Shown piece by piece: positions 52,693 to 60,798 of a stretch of DNA of 64,000 nt. This stretch comes from Rhodobiaceae bacterium (GTDB lineage: Bacteria > Pseudomonadota > Alphaproteobacteria > Rhizobiales > Tepidamorphaceae). Position 1 is the first letter of the stretch. Every line of letters starts with the position of its first letter. The DNA is taken from positions 124,001-188,000 of the forward strand of contig JACKJK010000003.1 in the NCBI GenBank assembly GCA_020637985.1, read 5' to 3'. The translations under genes were made by a program, and so were the position numbers. The notes below the pieces were generated by a model that saw nothing but the letters and a program-made list of their open reading frames with translations, was not told the origin of the DNA and searched no databases.

Positions 52693-53697
52693 TCACAGGG
52701 ACGCCTTGACCTTCTCGGCGACATCGGCGGGAACCCATGCCGTCCAGATCGCCTCGTAGTTCTTCAGGAAGTGCGCGGCGACCTCTTCGGGTGACGCCTT
52801 GTTGTCGTCGCCCCATGCCAGCACTTCGCTGATCTCGGCATTGGGAACCTGAAGCTTGGACAGGAACTCGGCGACGTTCGGCGCCTTGGTCTTCATTTCG
52901 GTGACGACGGCAACCGCGACCTCGCCGACGGCCCAGCCGGTGACCTGCGGGTCGGCGCAATCCTTGTCGGTCAGGCACTTGAACTTGTCGGCATCGAAGG
53001 TCGGCATGTCGAGGCGCACCAGCTTGTACTTGCCGATGACGTCCGTCGGGCCCCAGTAGTAGCCGACGATTGGCTTCTTGCGCGTCACCTGGCGGGCGAT
53101 CGAGGCCTTCAGGTTCTCACCCGAACCCGGCGAGAACAGCTCGAAGGTCTCGCCAAGGCCGAGCGCTTTGAACAGGTTGTTGGTGATGATCTCGCAGCCC
53201 CAGCCCGGCGGGCAGCCGTACAGACGTCCCTTGTCGGGATTCGAGACATCGGCAAACACCTGCCAGTTGGCCTTCAGGTCGGTGATCGACTTGATCTCGG
53301 GATGCTCTGCCGCGACGTAGTCGGGGATCCACCAGCCTTCCTCGCCGCCACCAGCGAAGATGTTGTTGGCCTTGTAGACGTTGCCCTTCTCGGTCATCTG
53401 GTCCCAGATCGCCTGAGCGGTGGAGACCCACAGTTCCGGTGCGATGTCCGGCTTGCCCTTGGTCAGCATCGAGGTGGCGGTCGGCACCGTGTCGCCTGGC
53501 ACCAGTTCGACGTCGCAGCCGTAGCCGGACGCAAGGATCGTCTTGGCGATGCTGGCCAGCGTGCTGGCCGAAAGCCAGGTCATGTTGGCGATGGTGATCT
53601 TGTCGCTGGTGCCGCACTCGGTGGCCGAGGCGGGCAGCGGCGCTGCCATGACAGCGGCAAAACCGGCTGCCAGGGTGAACATCTTGAAGCGGTTCAT
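52693..53697 (-). CDS. ProX/OpuAC-like periplasmic binding protein for quaternary amines
   Basis: 334 residues with a Sec signal peptide (cut after ASA near residue 22). The mature part has the type II OpuAC fold with several tryptophans of the cation-binding box (TWLSAST, LWVSTAQAIWDQ, EEGWWIPDY, GYYWGPTDV). The ligand is expected to be a betaine or similar trimethylammonium compound such as carnitine or proline betaine. The ATG at 53697 follows GAGGG. A 50-bp element shared with the ALDH operon lies 87-136 bases upstream. Confidence 0.92.
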   Translation of the reverse strand: MNRFKMFTLAAGFAAVMAAPLPASATECGTSDKITIANMTWLSASTLASIAKTILASGYGCDVELVPGDTVPTATSMLTKGKPDIAPELWVSTAQAIWDQMTEKGNVYKANNIFAGGGEEGWWIPDYVAAEHPEIKSITDLKANWQVFADVSNPDKGRLYGCPPGWGCEIITNNLFKALGLGETFELFSPGSGENLKASIARQVTRKKPIVGYYWGPTDVIGKYKLVRLDMPTFDADKFKCLTDKDCADPQVTGWAVGEVAVAVVTEMKTKAPNVAEFLSKLQVPNAEISEVLAWGDDNKASPEEVAAHFLKNYEAIWTAWVPADVAEKVKASL

Positions 53698-53783
53698 TGG
53701 CTTTCCCTCTGGTTGTCTCGCGGGCTCTCTGCGCACGCAAGGGCGGTTCCTCGTCTTCAAGGGAAAGAATGCGGGATCGCAAA

Positions 53784-53833
53784 ACTTCAATCAAATCGAA
53801 ACATTTGATCCAAATTTCAGATAATTTGAAATA
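53784..53833 (-). promoter_or_regulatory. conserved 50-bp element upstream of the importer, copy 1 (putative LysR site)
   Basis: 40 of 50 bases are identical to 59696-59745. It contains TTCA-N7-TGAA (TTCAGATAATTTGAA), which includes the T-N11-A form of LysR sites, and a second dyad ATCAAA-N8-TTTGAT. It begins 2 bases after the Ldh-family gene's stop, so the importer has its own promoter. Confidence 0.8.
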
Positions 53834-53835
53834 GA

Positions 53836-54846
53836 CTAGGCTGATGCAAGGCCCCGGATTTTCTCCAGCAGGGCTGTGTCGACGCTGACACCGGCCTTCT
53901 CGATGCGGGCGCGGTTGTCCTTGCGCCGCGCGCCGGGCAGGCGTGCGCCGTCCTGCGCCGCGATGGCCGCGGCGAGGTCGGCGATCCGCTCGCCAAAGCC
54001 GTCGCCTGAGAATCCCTGCGGGTCGAAACCGATGAAGCACTGGCCGGTGCGCGGCGGTCCGCCGGCGGGACCGGAGAAGGCGCTTGCATCCTTGGCCAGC
54101 ACCGCGCCGGCGAGGCACGCGGCAAGCACCTCGCACAGCAAGCCGACGCCGAACCCCTTGTAGCCGCCTGTCGGCATCATCGAGCCTTTCAGCGCCAGAC
54201 TGGCGTCGGTCGTCTCCCGGCCGTCCGCATCGAGCGCCCAGCCCGGTTCTAGCGGCTCGTTGTGGCGTGCGCGCAGCATGATCTCGGACTTTGCGATGGC
54301 GCTTGCCGACTGGTCGATGACGATCGCAGCCCCGCCCTTGCCGTCCGGTACGCCGAGCGCGAAGGGATTGGTGCCGATCACCGGCTTGCGTCCGCCCGGA
54401 GGCGCGATCGAGGCCGGCGCATTGGTGAAGCACAGCCCGACCATGCCGTCTTGCGCGAAGCGCTCGGCGTGGTGGCCAAGCACCCCGCAGTTGTAGGAAT
54501 TGTGGATCGTCATGGCGGCGACGCCGTTCGTGCGCACCGCGTCGCGCAAGGTGGGCCAGCCGGCATCGATGGCCGGATGCGCGAAACCGCAGCGCGCGTC
54601 GACGCGGATGGCGCCGGTGCGCGTACGTTCCACCTCCAGTGCGGCGGCACCGTCGACCTTGCCGCACACCACGTGTTCGGCATAGATCGGCACGTAGATC
54701 AGGCCGTGGCTACGGATGCCGTCGCGCTCGGCGAGCATCGTGGAACGGGCAACGGAGGCGGCGTTTCCCGGCGTTGCCCCGGCGCCCTCCAGCGCCGCGC
54801 GCGCCAAGGCACCGACCTCTTCGAGGCTGATCGTCACATTGGTCAT
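53836..54846 (-). CDS. malate/L-lactate/ureidoglycolate dehydrogenase-family (Ldh2) oxidoreductase
   Basis: 336 residues of the NAD(P)H-dependent Ldh2/YlbC family, whose members reduce 2-oxo acids or cyclic imines (for example the DpkA-type pyrroline/piperideine-2-carboxylate reductases). Typical motifs: SHGLIYVPIYAEHV near 47, HNSYNCGVLGHHAE near 118 and NPFALGVPDGKGGAAIVID near 165. It is the last gene of the five-gene catabolic operon, 9 bases after the DUF3726-like gene. The direction and substrate are not readable. Confidence 0.9.
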   Translation of the reverse strand: MTNVTISLEEVGALARAALEGAGATPGNAASVARSTMLAERDGIRSHGLIYVPIYAEHVVCGKVDGAAALEVERTRTGAIRVDARCGFAHPAIDAGWPTLRDAVRTNGVAAMTIHNSYNCGVLGHHAERFAQDGMVGLCFTNAPASIAPPGGRKPVIGTNPFALGVPDGKGGAAIVIDQSASAIAKSEIMLRARHNEPLEPGWALDADGRETTDASLALKGSMMPTGGYKGFGVGLLCEVLAACLAGAVLAKDASAFSGPAGGPPRTGQCFIGFDPQGFSGDGFGERIADLAAAIAAQDGARLPGARRKDNRARIEKAGVSVDTALLEKIRGLASA

Positions 54847-54855
54847 GGACCGGTC

Positions 54856-55503
54856 CTAATCGTTGTCGGTGATGCCGGCGCCAGCTCCCGCCAGCCGCGA
54901 ACTCTCGGTCGCCGGGGCATAGGTGATCTGCGCGAAGGCGACGAGGCGCTGCCATGCGCTGCCATCGACGTCGGGATGGGCGATGCCGGCAGGTGCAGCC
55001 GCCGATGGTGAATTTGCGCCGCGGCAGGTCACACGTTCGGCGTCGCGCGCGGCGACGCCGTCCCCCTCTGCCGCAAGGCCGCCCTTCGGGGTAACGACCA
55101 GCCGCGCGCCTTCCCAGGTCAGTTCGACAGCAGTGCCGGTCGCCCGTGCAATTGCCGCCGCATATGGGGCGAGCAGCAGCGGAAAGGAGGTCGCGCCGAG
55201 TTCGAATGCATGCCCAGATGCGATCTCTCCGGCGCGGTCGCTCAGCGCCGCACCGGTGATCAGAGGGCAGAGCCGGCCTCCCGGTGCCTGCCAGATGCCG
55301 TCTGTCGCCGCAGGCGCCACGTCGTGATGGCTGAGGCCCTCGTTGCGCGACAGCAGTTCGGCCAGCAGTTCCGCGCCCGGCAGTCCATGGGCGGCGATCC
55401 AGCGGGCCGCCTTGCCGGCTTCCTCGGCATGGCCCCAGTTCAGCCCCGCGCCCCGCGCCGCGCGCCGGCCCATCGCCTCGACTTCGTTCAGCGAGAAGAT
55501 CAC
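54856..55503 (-). CDS. DUF3726-like protein of unknown function
   Basis: 215 residues, soluble. The opening FSLNEVEAMGRRAARGAGLNWGHAEEAGKAARWIAAHG and the alanine-rich body match what I recall of the DUF3726 family, which has no assigned function. There is no recognisable nucleotide-binding or metal motif; a few scattered cysteines (PLI-flanking and VTCRGAN) are not in pairs. GTG 55503 overlaps the upstream gene's stop (GTGA). Its strict coupling to the 570-residue gene suggests the two proteins work together. Confidence 0.75.
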   Translation of the reverse strand: MIFSLNEVEAMGRRAARGAGLNWGHAEEAGKAARWIAAHGLPGAELLAELLSRNEGLSHHDVAPAATDGIWQAPGGRLCPLITGAALSDRAGEIASGHAFELGATSFPLLLAPYAAAIARATGTAVELTWEGARLVVTPKGGLAAEGDGVAARDAERVTCRGANSPSAAAPAGIAHPDVDGSAWQRLVAFAQITYAPATESSRLAGAGAGITDND

Positions 55504-57212
55504 TGCAGCACCTCCGGCGGCGGCGGATACGACCAGTCGTCCACCGGGCTTGTCGCAAGTTCGTGCGGGAATGGCGCGTCCTGGAACATGTTGATCCGCA
55601 GCCAGCGGTCCGAACGCGGGTCGAAGCGGTTGGCGCCGAAGAAGGCGAGCTTGACGCGCAGCAGGTCGATCGGCAGCAGGTCGGCCGATATGGTGTTGTC
55701 CCGGATCTCGGCGTAGGCGAGGCGGTCGGCGATCTGTATGCGGCGCGCGGTGTGGCGGTGCTCGGGGTGGCGCAGCAGGAAGGCGGCGACGCTGTTCTCG
55801 CCCTGCCAGGCCTCGATGTCGGCTAGCATCCGCACCGCGTCGCGGCCAGGCTGCAGCGGCTGTTCGTAGGCCGCCAGCGGCTCGTCGAAACGCTCGCCCA
55901 GCCGCGGCTCCAGCTTCTCCTCGGAAACATACCAGACGCGGGCATTGGCCTCGCGCGCGGCCCAGTCCACATTGAGGGCGAAAGCGTAGACCCGCTCGGC
56001 GATTGCGCGCAGCCGCGTCAGCGCCACCGCGCCGTCGATGGTGAAGTGGCGGGCCTCGTCCGCGCCCATGCACTCCGCAAGGCCATCCACCAGCGCGCCG
56101 TAGGGCTCCAACACCAGCGAAACCAGCTGCTCCTGGCCCTCGACGGAGAGATTGTCTTCCGCCCAGCGATAGAGGCGGTCCCACGGGTTGCCGCCGTCCA
56201 GCGCGCCGCCGTCGGCATGTGCGGTCAGCCGGTCGAGATCGGCCGTCAGTTCAGCCAGCTTTCGCACCTGCACCGGGTGCTCCGAGCGCCACTCGGCGGC
56301 ATTGCGGCGCGCGCGCGCGAGCATGGTGCGAAAGTGCGCTGCTTCCCCGGCGCTCGCCGAAGGCAGGGCGCGGACCCGCGCCAGCGCCGTTTCGCGTGCC
56401 GCGATCCAGTTGTTGAACAGGGCAGGGTGGTTGATGATGTAGGGTGCCAGCCCCAGCCCGGTGGAATTGCCGACGCCGAAGCGGCGGCGCAGGTGCGGCT
56501 CGATTGCCACGGCGGTCTCCGGTGCCCGGCAGCGCGCGAGGTGTTCCACGAGGTCGAGCGTATAGGCGCGCGTCAGGTAGACCGACAGCATCTCCGGCTG
56601 AAACGAGCCGGCGAACTCCGGCCGCTCGCCCCAGGCTTCGCGGTCGGCAGCTCCGAGCTTGCCGGAGCCGTAGACGGCGGTCGTGCGCATCAGGTAGCCA
56701 ACGTCCTCGACCACCGCGATGTCCGGCTGCGCGCCGGCGGCAAGGCGCGAGACGGCGTGCTCGAACATGCGAACCGAGCGGTTGGCCCGCGAAACGCTGA
56801 GTTCGCGGGCGCTGACGCGGCCCGCTTCCTGCTTGGGCACGTTGCGCGACAGACGCACGATGTCCTCGCGCGCCGGCACGCCGTCGAACAGGGTGAAGGT
56901 CGAATCCCAGGCGTGCGCGATGACGCGGTCGGAACGCTGCTCGGCCGGCAGGTCGTGGCCGAAGGCGACCAGGCTGTACGTGCGGTCGGGACCATGTGCG
57001 CAATAGACCGCGACGCCGACCCCCTTGGCGTCGATGTCGAAGACCGGGCGGTCGAACGTCCAGCCTTCGCGCTGCATGCGGCGTAGCAGGACGCGCATGA
57101 AGGACAGCCGGCACTGGTGCGCGCAGCCGAGCCTCTCGAGACGCATCACGACATCGGGGCTGCGCAATTGCGCTTGCGGAGGGGATGCGGTGACGGGGTT
57201 TTCCTGCGTCAT
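55500..57212 (-). CDS. 570-residue conserved protein of unknown function
   Basis: I do not recognise a characterised family. It is soluble, has no signal peptide or membrane segment, and is rich in Arg and aromatic residues. Visible stretches include GVAVYCAHGPDRTYSLVAFGHDLP near 67, VEDVGYLMRTTAVYGSGKLGAADRE near 168, GVGNSTGLGLAPYIINHPALFNNW near 247, VWYVSEEKLEPRLGERFDEP near 430 and RIQIADRLAYAEIRDNTISADLLPIDLLR near 490. No Walker, Rossmann, haem or Fe-S motif stands out. It is coupled on both sides by ATGA/GTGA overlaps to the M19-like and DUF3726-like genes, so it is an integral part of the pathway. Confidence 0.85.
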   Translation of the reverse strand: MTQENPVTASPPQAQLRSPDVVMRLERLGCAHQCRLSFMRVLLRRMQREGWTFDRPVFDIDAKGVGVAVYCAHGPDRTYSLVAFGHDLPAEQRSDRVIAHAWDSTFTLFDGVPAREDIVRLSRNVPKQEAGRVSARELSVSRANRSVRMFEHAVSRLAAGAQPDIAVVEDVGYLMRTTAVYGSGKLGAADREAWGERPEFAGSFQPEMLSVYLTRAYTLDLVEHLARCRAPETAVAIEPHLRRRFGVGNSTGLGLAPYIINHPALFNNWIAARETALARVRALPSASAGEAAHFRTMLARARRNAAEWRSEHPVQVRKLAELTADLDRLTAHADGGALDGGNPWDRLYRWAEDNLSVEGQEQLVSLVLEPYGALVDGLAECMGADEARHFTIDGAVALTRLRAIAERVYAFALNVDWAAREANARVWYVSEEKLEPRLGERFDEPLAAYEQPLQPGRDAVRMLADIEAWQGENSVAAFLLRHPEHRHTARRIQIADRLAYAEIRDNTISADLLPIDLLRVKLAFFGANRFDPRSDRWLRINMFQDAPFPHELATSPVDDWSYPPPPEVLQ

Positions 57213-58207
57213 GCCTGCGGTCCGAAGGAGGTGTCGTAGAAGCGAAGCCAGTTGCCGCCCATGATGGCGGCTGTCTCGGATGCGTCGAAGCCGGCCTTCG
57301 CCAGCCCCGCGGCGATTGCCGGAAAGCCGGTGTTGTCGCGAAACCAGTCCGGCTGGTCGGGAAATCCGGCGGAGTCAGCGGAACCCTCGCCGTAGTCCAT
57401 CTGTTTCGACCAGCGCCCGTTACGCATCCACGTGACGATGCTGTCGGGCTGGTCCTGGCACAGGTCCGAACCGATCCCGAGGTTCTCGACGCCGTAGCGG
57501 TTCGCCGCTTCCGCGATCATTGAGCAGAAGCCGTCCAGCGTGCACGCCGACCCGCCCTTGAGGTGGTGCGGGTAGAGCGAGAAGCCGAGCATGCCGCCCG
57601 ATCGCGTCAACTCGCGCAGCACCGTGTCGGACTTGTTGCGCAGTGCGGGATGCCACCAGTGTGGATTGGCATGGGTAATGGCGATGGGGCGCTGCGAGAT
57701 CTCGATCGCTTCCAGCGTCGAGCGCTCTGCCGAATGGCTCATGTCGATGACCATGCCGACGCGGTTCATCTCGCCGATCACCTGGCGGCCGAAACGGGTG
57801 ATGCCGGGGTCTTCGGCCTCGTAGCAGCCGGTCGCCAGCAGCGACTGGTTGTTGTAGCTGAGCTGCATGAAGCGCGCGCCCAGCGTGTGCCAGATTTCCA
57901 CCAGGGAGATGTCGTCCTCGATCGGCGAGGGGTTCTGGAAGCCGAAGAACACCGCCGTGCGTCCCTCGGCCGCGGCGCGGCGCACGTCGTCGCCCGTGCG
58001 GCCCTGGAAGATCAGGTCGCGATGGCGCTCGAACCAGGCGTTCCATTGTCCGACGTTGATCACCGCTTCCCGGAACGTCTCGTGATAGGCGATGGTGACA
58101 TGCACCGCATCGACGCCGCCGGCTCGCAACTGTTCGAAGATCTTCTCCGACCAGTTGGCGTATTGCAGGCAGTCGATCACCGGCGTTGCAGCCGTCCCGA
58201 TGGTCAT
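57209..58207 (-). CDS. M19 (renal dipeptidase)-like protein with altered metal motif
   Basis: 332 residues of the membrane-dipeptidase TIM-barrel family. Preserved parts: IEDD...ARFMQLSYNNQS near 120, RPIAITHANPHWWHP near 180 (metal His), GGMLGFSLYPHHLKG near 207 and GIGSDLCQD near 238. The N-terminal H-x-D that normally binds zinc is replaced by DCLQYA (VIDCLQYANW near residue 10), and there is no signal peptide, so it is a cytoplasmic variant with a different metal site or reaction. It overlaps neighbours on both sides by ATGA. It may open an amide or lactam ring rather than cut peptides; this is inference. Confidence 0.85.
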   Translation of the reverse strand: MTIGTAATPVIDCLQYANWSEKIFEQLRAGGVDAVHVTIAYHETFREAVINVGQWNAWFERHRDLIFQGRTGDDVRRAAAEGRTAVFFGFQNPSPIEDDISLVEIWHTLGARFMQLSYNNQSLLATGCYEAEDPGITRFGRQVIGEMNRVGMVIDMSHSAERSTLEAIEISQRPIAITHANPHWWHPALRNKSDTVLRELTRSGGMLGFSLYPHHLKGGSACTLDGFCSMIAEAANRYGVENLGIGSDLCQDQPDSIVTWMRNGRWSKQMDYGEGSADSAGFPDQPDWFRDNTGFPAIAAGLAKAGFDASETAAIMGGNWLRFYDTSFGPQA

Positions 58208-59655
58208 GCGGGCGTTCCTGCGCTGATGTAGGCGGTCTTCATCTGGGTGTAGAACTCCGCTGCTGCGCGGCCCTGTTCGCGCGGGCCGTGGCTGGAGTTC
58301 TTACGCCCGCCGAAGGGCACATGGTAGTCGGTGCCGGCGGTTGGCAGGTTGACCATGACGCAGCCAGTTTCCGTGTGCCGTCTGAAATGAGTGGCGCGCG
58401 CCAGCGATCCGGTGAAGATGCCGGCGACCAGCCCGTACTGCGTGTCGTTCACCCGCGCCAGCCCCTCTTCGTAGGAGCCGATTTTTTGCACCGCGGCGAT
58501 CGGCGCGAACATTTCCTCGCGGTTGAGCGACATGTCGTTGGTCGTGCCTGTCAGCAGCGCCGGCGACATGTAGTAGCCCTCGGTTTCGGCCTCGATGCGC
58601 TCCCCGCCGGTCACGACGTCTGCTCCTTCTGCTCGCGCCCGCTCCATCCAGTCGAGGTTGGACTGAAGTTGCCCGGCGCTGACGACGGGTCCCATCTGGG
58701 TCCCCTCCGCCAGCGCATGGCCGACCTTCATCGCTTTCAGTTTCCCGGCAAGAGCGGCGACGAAGGCATCGTGGACGCCCGCGTGAACGATCAGCCGCGA
58801 CGAGGCGGTGCACTTCTGTCCCGTTCCCGAGTAGCCGCCGACCACGGCGGCGGCAACGGCGGCGTCGATATCGGCATCGTCCATCACCAGCAGCGCGTTC
58901 TTCGAGCCGAGTTCAAGCTGGCACTTGGTGAGGTTGGCCGCCGTCGCCGCGGCCACCTGCCGCCCCACCTGGTAGGATCCGGTGAAGGTGACGGCATCGA
59001 CGCCGGGATGCCCGGCAAGCCCGTTGCCGATGGCGCTGCCCGATCCCATCAGCAGCTGGAACGCGCCTTTCGGCAGGCCGGCGCGCGAGATGATCTCGGC
59101 GAGTACCCAGGCCGAGGCCGGCGTCAGGTTGGCGGGTTTCCAGATCACCGCGTTGCCATAGGCCAGCGCCGGCGCGATCTTCCAGCTTGCCGTTGCCGTC
59201 GGGAAATTCCACGGCGAGATCACCGTGACGACGCCCACGGGTTCGCGGCGCACGTCGATCTCGATACCAGGGCGCACCGAGTCGGCGTTCTCGCCCAGTT
59301 GCCGCAGCACTTCGGCGGCGTAGTAGGTGAAGAACTGGCCCGAGCGGTAGACCTCGCCCTTGCCCTCTGCCAGCGGCTTGCCTTCCTCGCGGCTGAGCAG
59401 TGCGCCAAGCTCTTCTGCGCGCGCCATCAGTTCGCGGCCAATGGCATCGAGCGCGTTTTGCCGCGCTTCCAGCCCCATCGCGCGGCAGGCGGGCAGCGCC
59501 GCACGCGCAGCGGAAATCGCATCCTCGAGTTGCGCAGCGCTGGCCTGCGCATAGGCGCCGATCACGTCGGTTATGTCCGAAGGGTTGATGTTCTCGATCG
59601 CATCGCCGCCCGCGACCCAGTCGCCGGCAACGTAGTTCCTGTAGACGTCCGCCAT
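58204..59655 (-). CDS. aldehyde dehydrogenase, 2-oxoglutarate-semialdehyde-dehydrogenase-like
   Basis: 483 residues. VISPWNFPTA near 147, TFTGSYQVG near 220, ELGSKNALLVMDDAD near 245 (general-base Glu), catalytic Cys in GTGQKCTASSR near 283 and PFGGRKNSSHGPREQG near 450 are visible. The wording is closest to the 2-oxoglutarate (alpha-ketoglutaric) semialdehyde dehydrogenases of hydroxyproline and pentose pathways. ATG 59655 has AAGGAG upstream. It is the first gene of the five-gene operon, with putative LysR site copy 2 41 bases before it. It suggests the pathway ends in a dicarboxylate. Confidence 0.9.
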   Translation of the reverse strand: MADVYRNYVAGDWVAGGDAIENINPSDITDVIGAYAQASAAQLEDAISAARAALPACRAMGLEARQNALDAIGRELMARAEELGALLSREEGKPLAEGKGEVYRSGQFFTYYAAEVLRQLGENADSVRPGIEIDVRREPVGVVTVISPWNFPTATASWKIAPALAYGNAVIWKPANLTPASAWVLAEIISRAGLPKGAFQLLMGSGSAIGNGLAGHPGVDAVTFTGSYQVGRQVAAATAANLTKCQLELGSKNALLVMDDADIDAAVAAAVVGGYSGTGQKCTASSRLIVHAGVHDAFVAALAGKLKAMKVGHALAEGTQMGPVVSAGQLQSNLDWMERARAEGADVVTGGERIEAETEGYYMSPALLTGTTNDMSLNREEMFAPIAAVQKIGSYEEGLARVNDTQYGLVAGIFTGSLARATHFRRHTETGCVMVNLPTAGTDYHVPFGGRKNSSHGPREQGRAAAEFYTQMKTAYISAGTPA

Positions 59656-59695
59656 GCCTTGCTCCTTGCAGGCACACAGGTTCGCGAAACCGGGG

Positions 59696-59745
59696 ACTTC
59701 AATCAAACAGAAATAATTGTTACAAACTTCAGGAAATATGAAATA
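59696..59745. promoter_or_regulatory. conserved 50-bp element, copy 2 (putative LysR site)
   Basis: Matches 53784-53833 in 40 of 50 positions, in the same orientation relative to the gene it precedes. Contains TTCAGGAAATATGAA (TTCA-N7-TGAA). It lies between the divergent ALDH operon and LysR gene, the classical place for a LysR site, 27 bases from the lysR start. Confidence 0.82.
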
Positions 59746-59772
59746 AATGATCGCGACGCAGCGGGAGGCCGG

Positions 59773-60672
59773 ATGATCAAGCTGGAAACGCTCAGGGTGT
59801 TCGTCACCGTGGCCGAGACAGGCAACATCCGCGACGCGGCGCTGAGCCTGCATCGCACGCCATCGGCCATCTCGATGACGCTGAAGCAGCTGGAGGCGGA
59901 ACTCGGCGCGGACCTGTTCCAGTCCGACCGCAAGAACGCGCTGACCCCGCTCGGCGCCTTCGTCCGCGAAACCGCGAGCGTGCAGATCGACGCCTATGAC
60001 CGGGCGATTGCCTCCATCCGTGCCTTCGCGCAGAACCGCATCGGCAGGCTGTCGCTCGTCGCCGTGCCGTCCGTTGCCGCCAGCATGCTTCCTTCGCTGC
60101 TGGGGGCATTCGCCGCTGAACGCCCCGGTGTCGAGATAGAGCTGTTCGACACCGATTCGCGCAGCGTTTGCGCCATGGTCGAATCCGGCCGCGCCGACAT
60201 CGGTTTTGCGGGAGTGCCGCAGCCGGGCCTCGCCGTCGAGTTCGAGCCGATCTTCACCGACCGCTTCAAGGTGATCTGCCGCGCCGATGCTTCGCTGGCA
60301 AACCTCGGCCGGCCGCTGACCTGGGCCGACCTCGCCGGCGAGGTGATCATCCGCAACGGCGCCGCCGAGGCAATCCGCCAGCAGGCCTACCGCGATCTCG
60401 CCGACCGGGCGTCGCTGACGGTGCGCAACGTGACCTCGCTGCTCGCGTTCGTGCGCGCGGGCGCAGGCATCACGCTGCTGCCGGAACTGGCCACCAGCCG
60501 GCTGCCGGAAGAGGTCGTCGCCCTCGGTCTCGCGGACGACGGCGTCAACCGGGTCGTCGGCATCGTTACCCGCGGCGGCGGCCCGCTCAACAGCCTGGCC
60601 GGTGCCTTCCGCGACTTCGTCAGGGCCTCGGCGCCGAAGTTCTCCGGGCAGCTTGGGTCGCAGCACGGCTAG
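59773..60672 (+). CDS. LysR-type transcriptional regulator
   Basis: 299 residues, the standard family length. The N-terminal winged helix is about 1-60 (LETLRVFVTVAETGNIRDAALSLHRTPSAISMTLKQLEAELGADLF). The effector domain begins near residue 90 (GRLSLVAVPSVAASMLPSLL). ATG 59773 has GGGAGG upstream. It is divergent from the five-gene catabolic operon and probably regulates it, itself and the ProVWX-like importer through the two 50-bp elements. Confidence 0.93.
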   Translation: MIKLETLRVFVTVAETGNIRDAALSLHRTPSAISMTLKQLEAELGADLFQSDRKNALTPLGAFVRETASVQIDAYDRAIASIRAFAQNRIGRLSLVAVPSVAASMLPSLLGAFAAERPGVEIELFDTDSRSVCAMVESGRADIGFAGVPQPGLAVEFEPIFTDRFKVICRADASLANLGRPLTWADLAGEVIIRNGAAEAIRQQAYRDLADRASLTVRNVTSLLAFVRAGAGITLLPELATSRLPEEVVALGLADDGVNRVVGIVTRGGGPLNSLAGAFRDFVRASAPKFSGQLGSQHG

Positions 60673-60738
60673 AGAAATTCCAGGAAAAGTGCGTGCGGCT
60701 TTCCGTCCGGAATTGCGTGAAAACAGAGACTTGGAGCG

Positions 60739-60761
60739 CTTTCCTGATTCAAGCAGAAAAG
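60739..60761. terminator. weak hairpin between convergent lysR and acyl-CoA synthetase genes
   Basis: CTTTCCTG and CAGAAAAG pair with one mismatch around a 7-base loop in the 126-base convergent gap (60673-60798). The neighbouring sequence resembles a short repeat I have seen between genes in Mesorhizobium-like genomes, but only one copy is in this window. Confidence 0.3.
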
Positions 60762-60798
60762 GAGATGGTCTGGCGCGTCGAGGATGCCCGCCGCCGGG

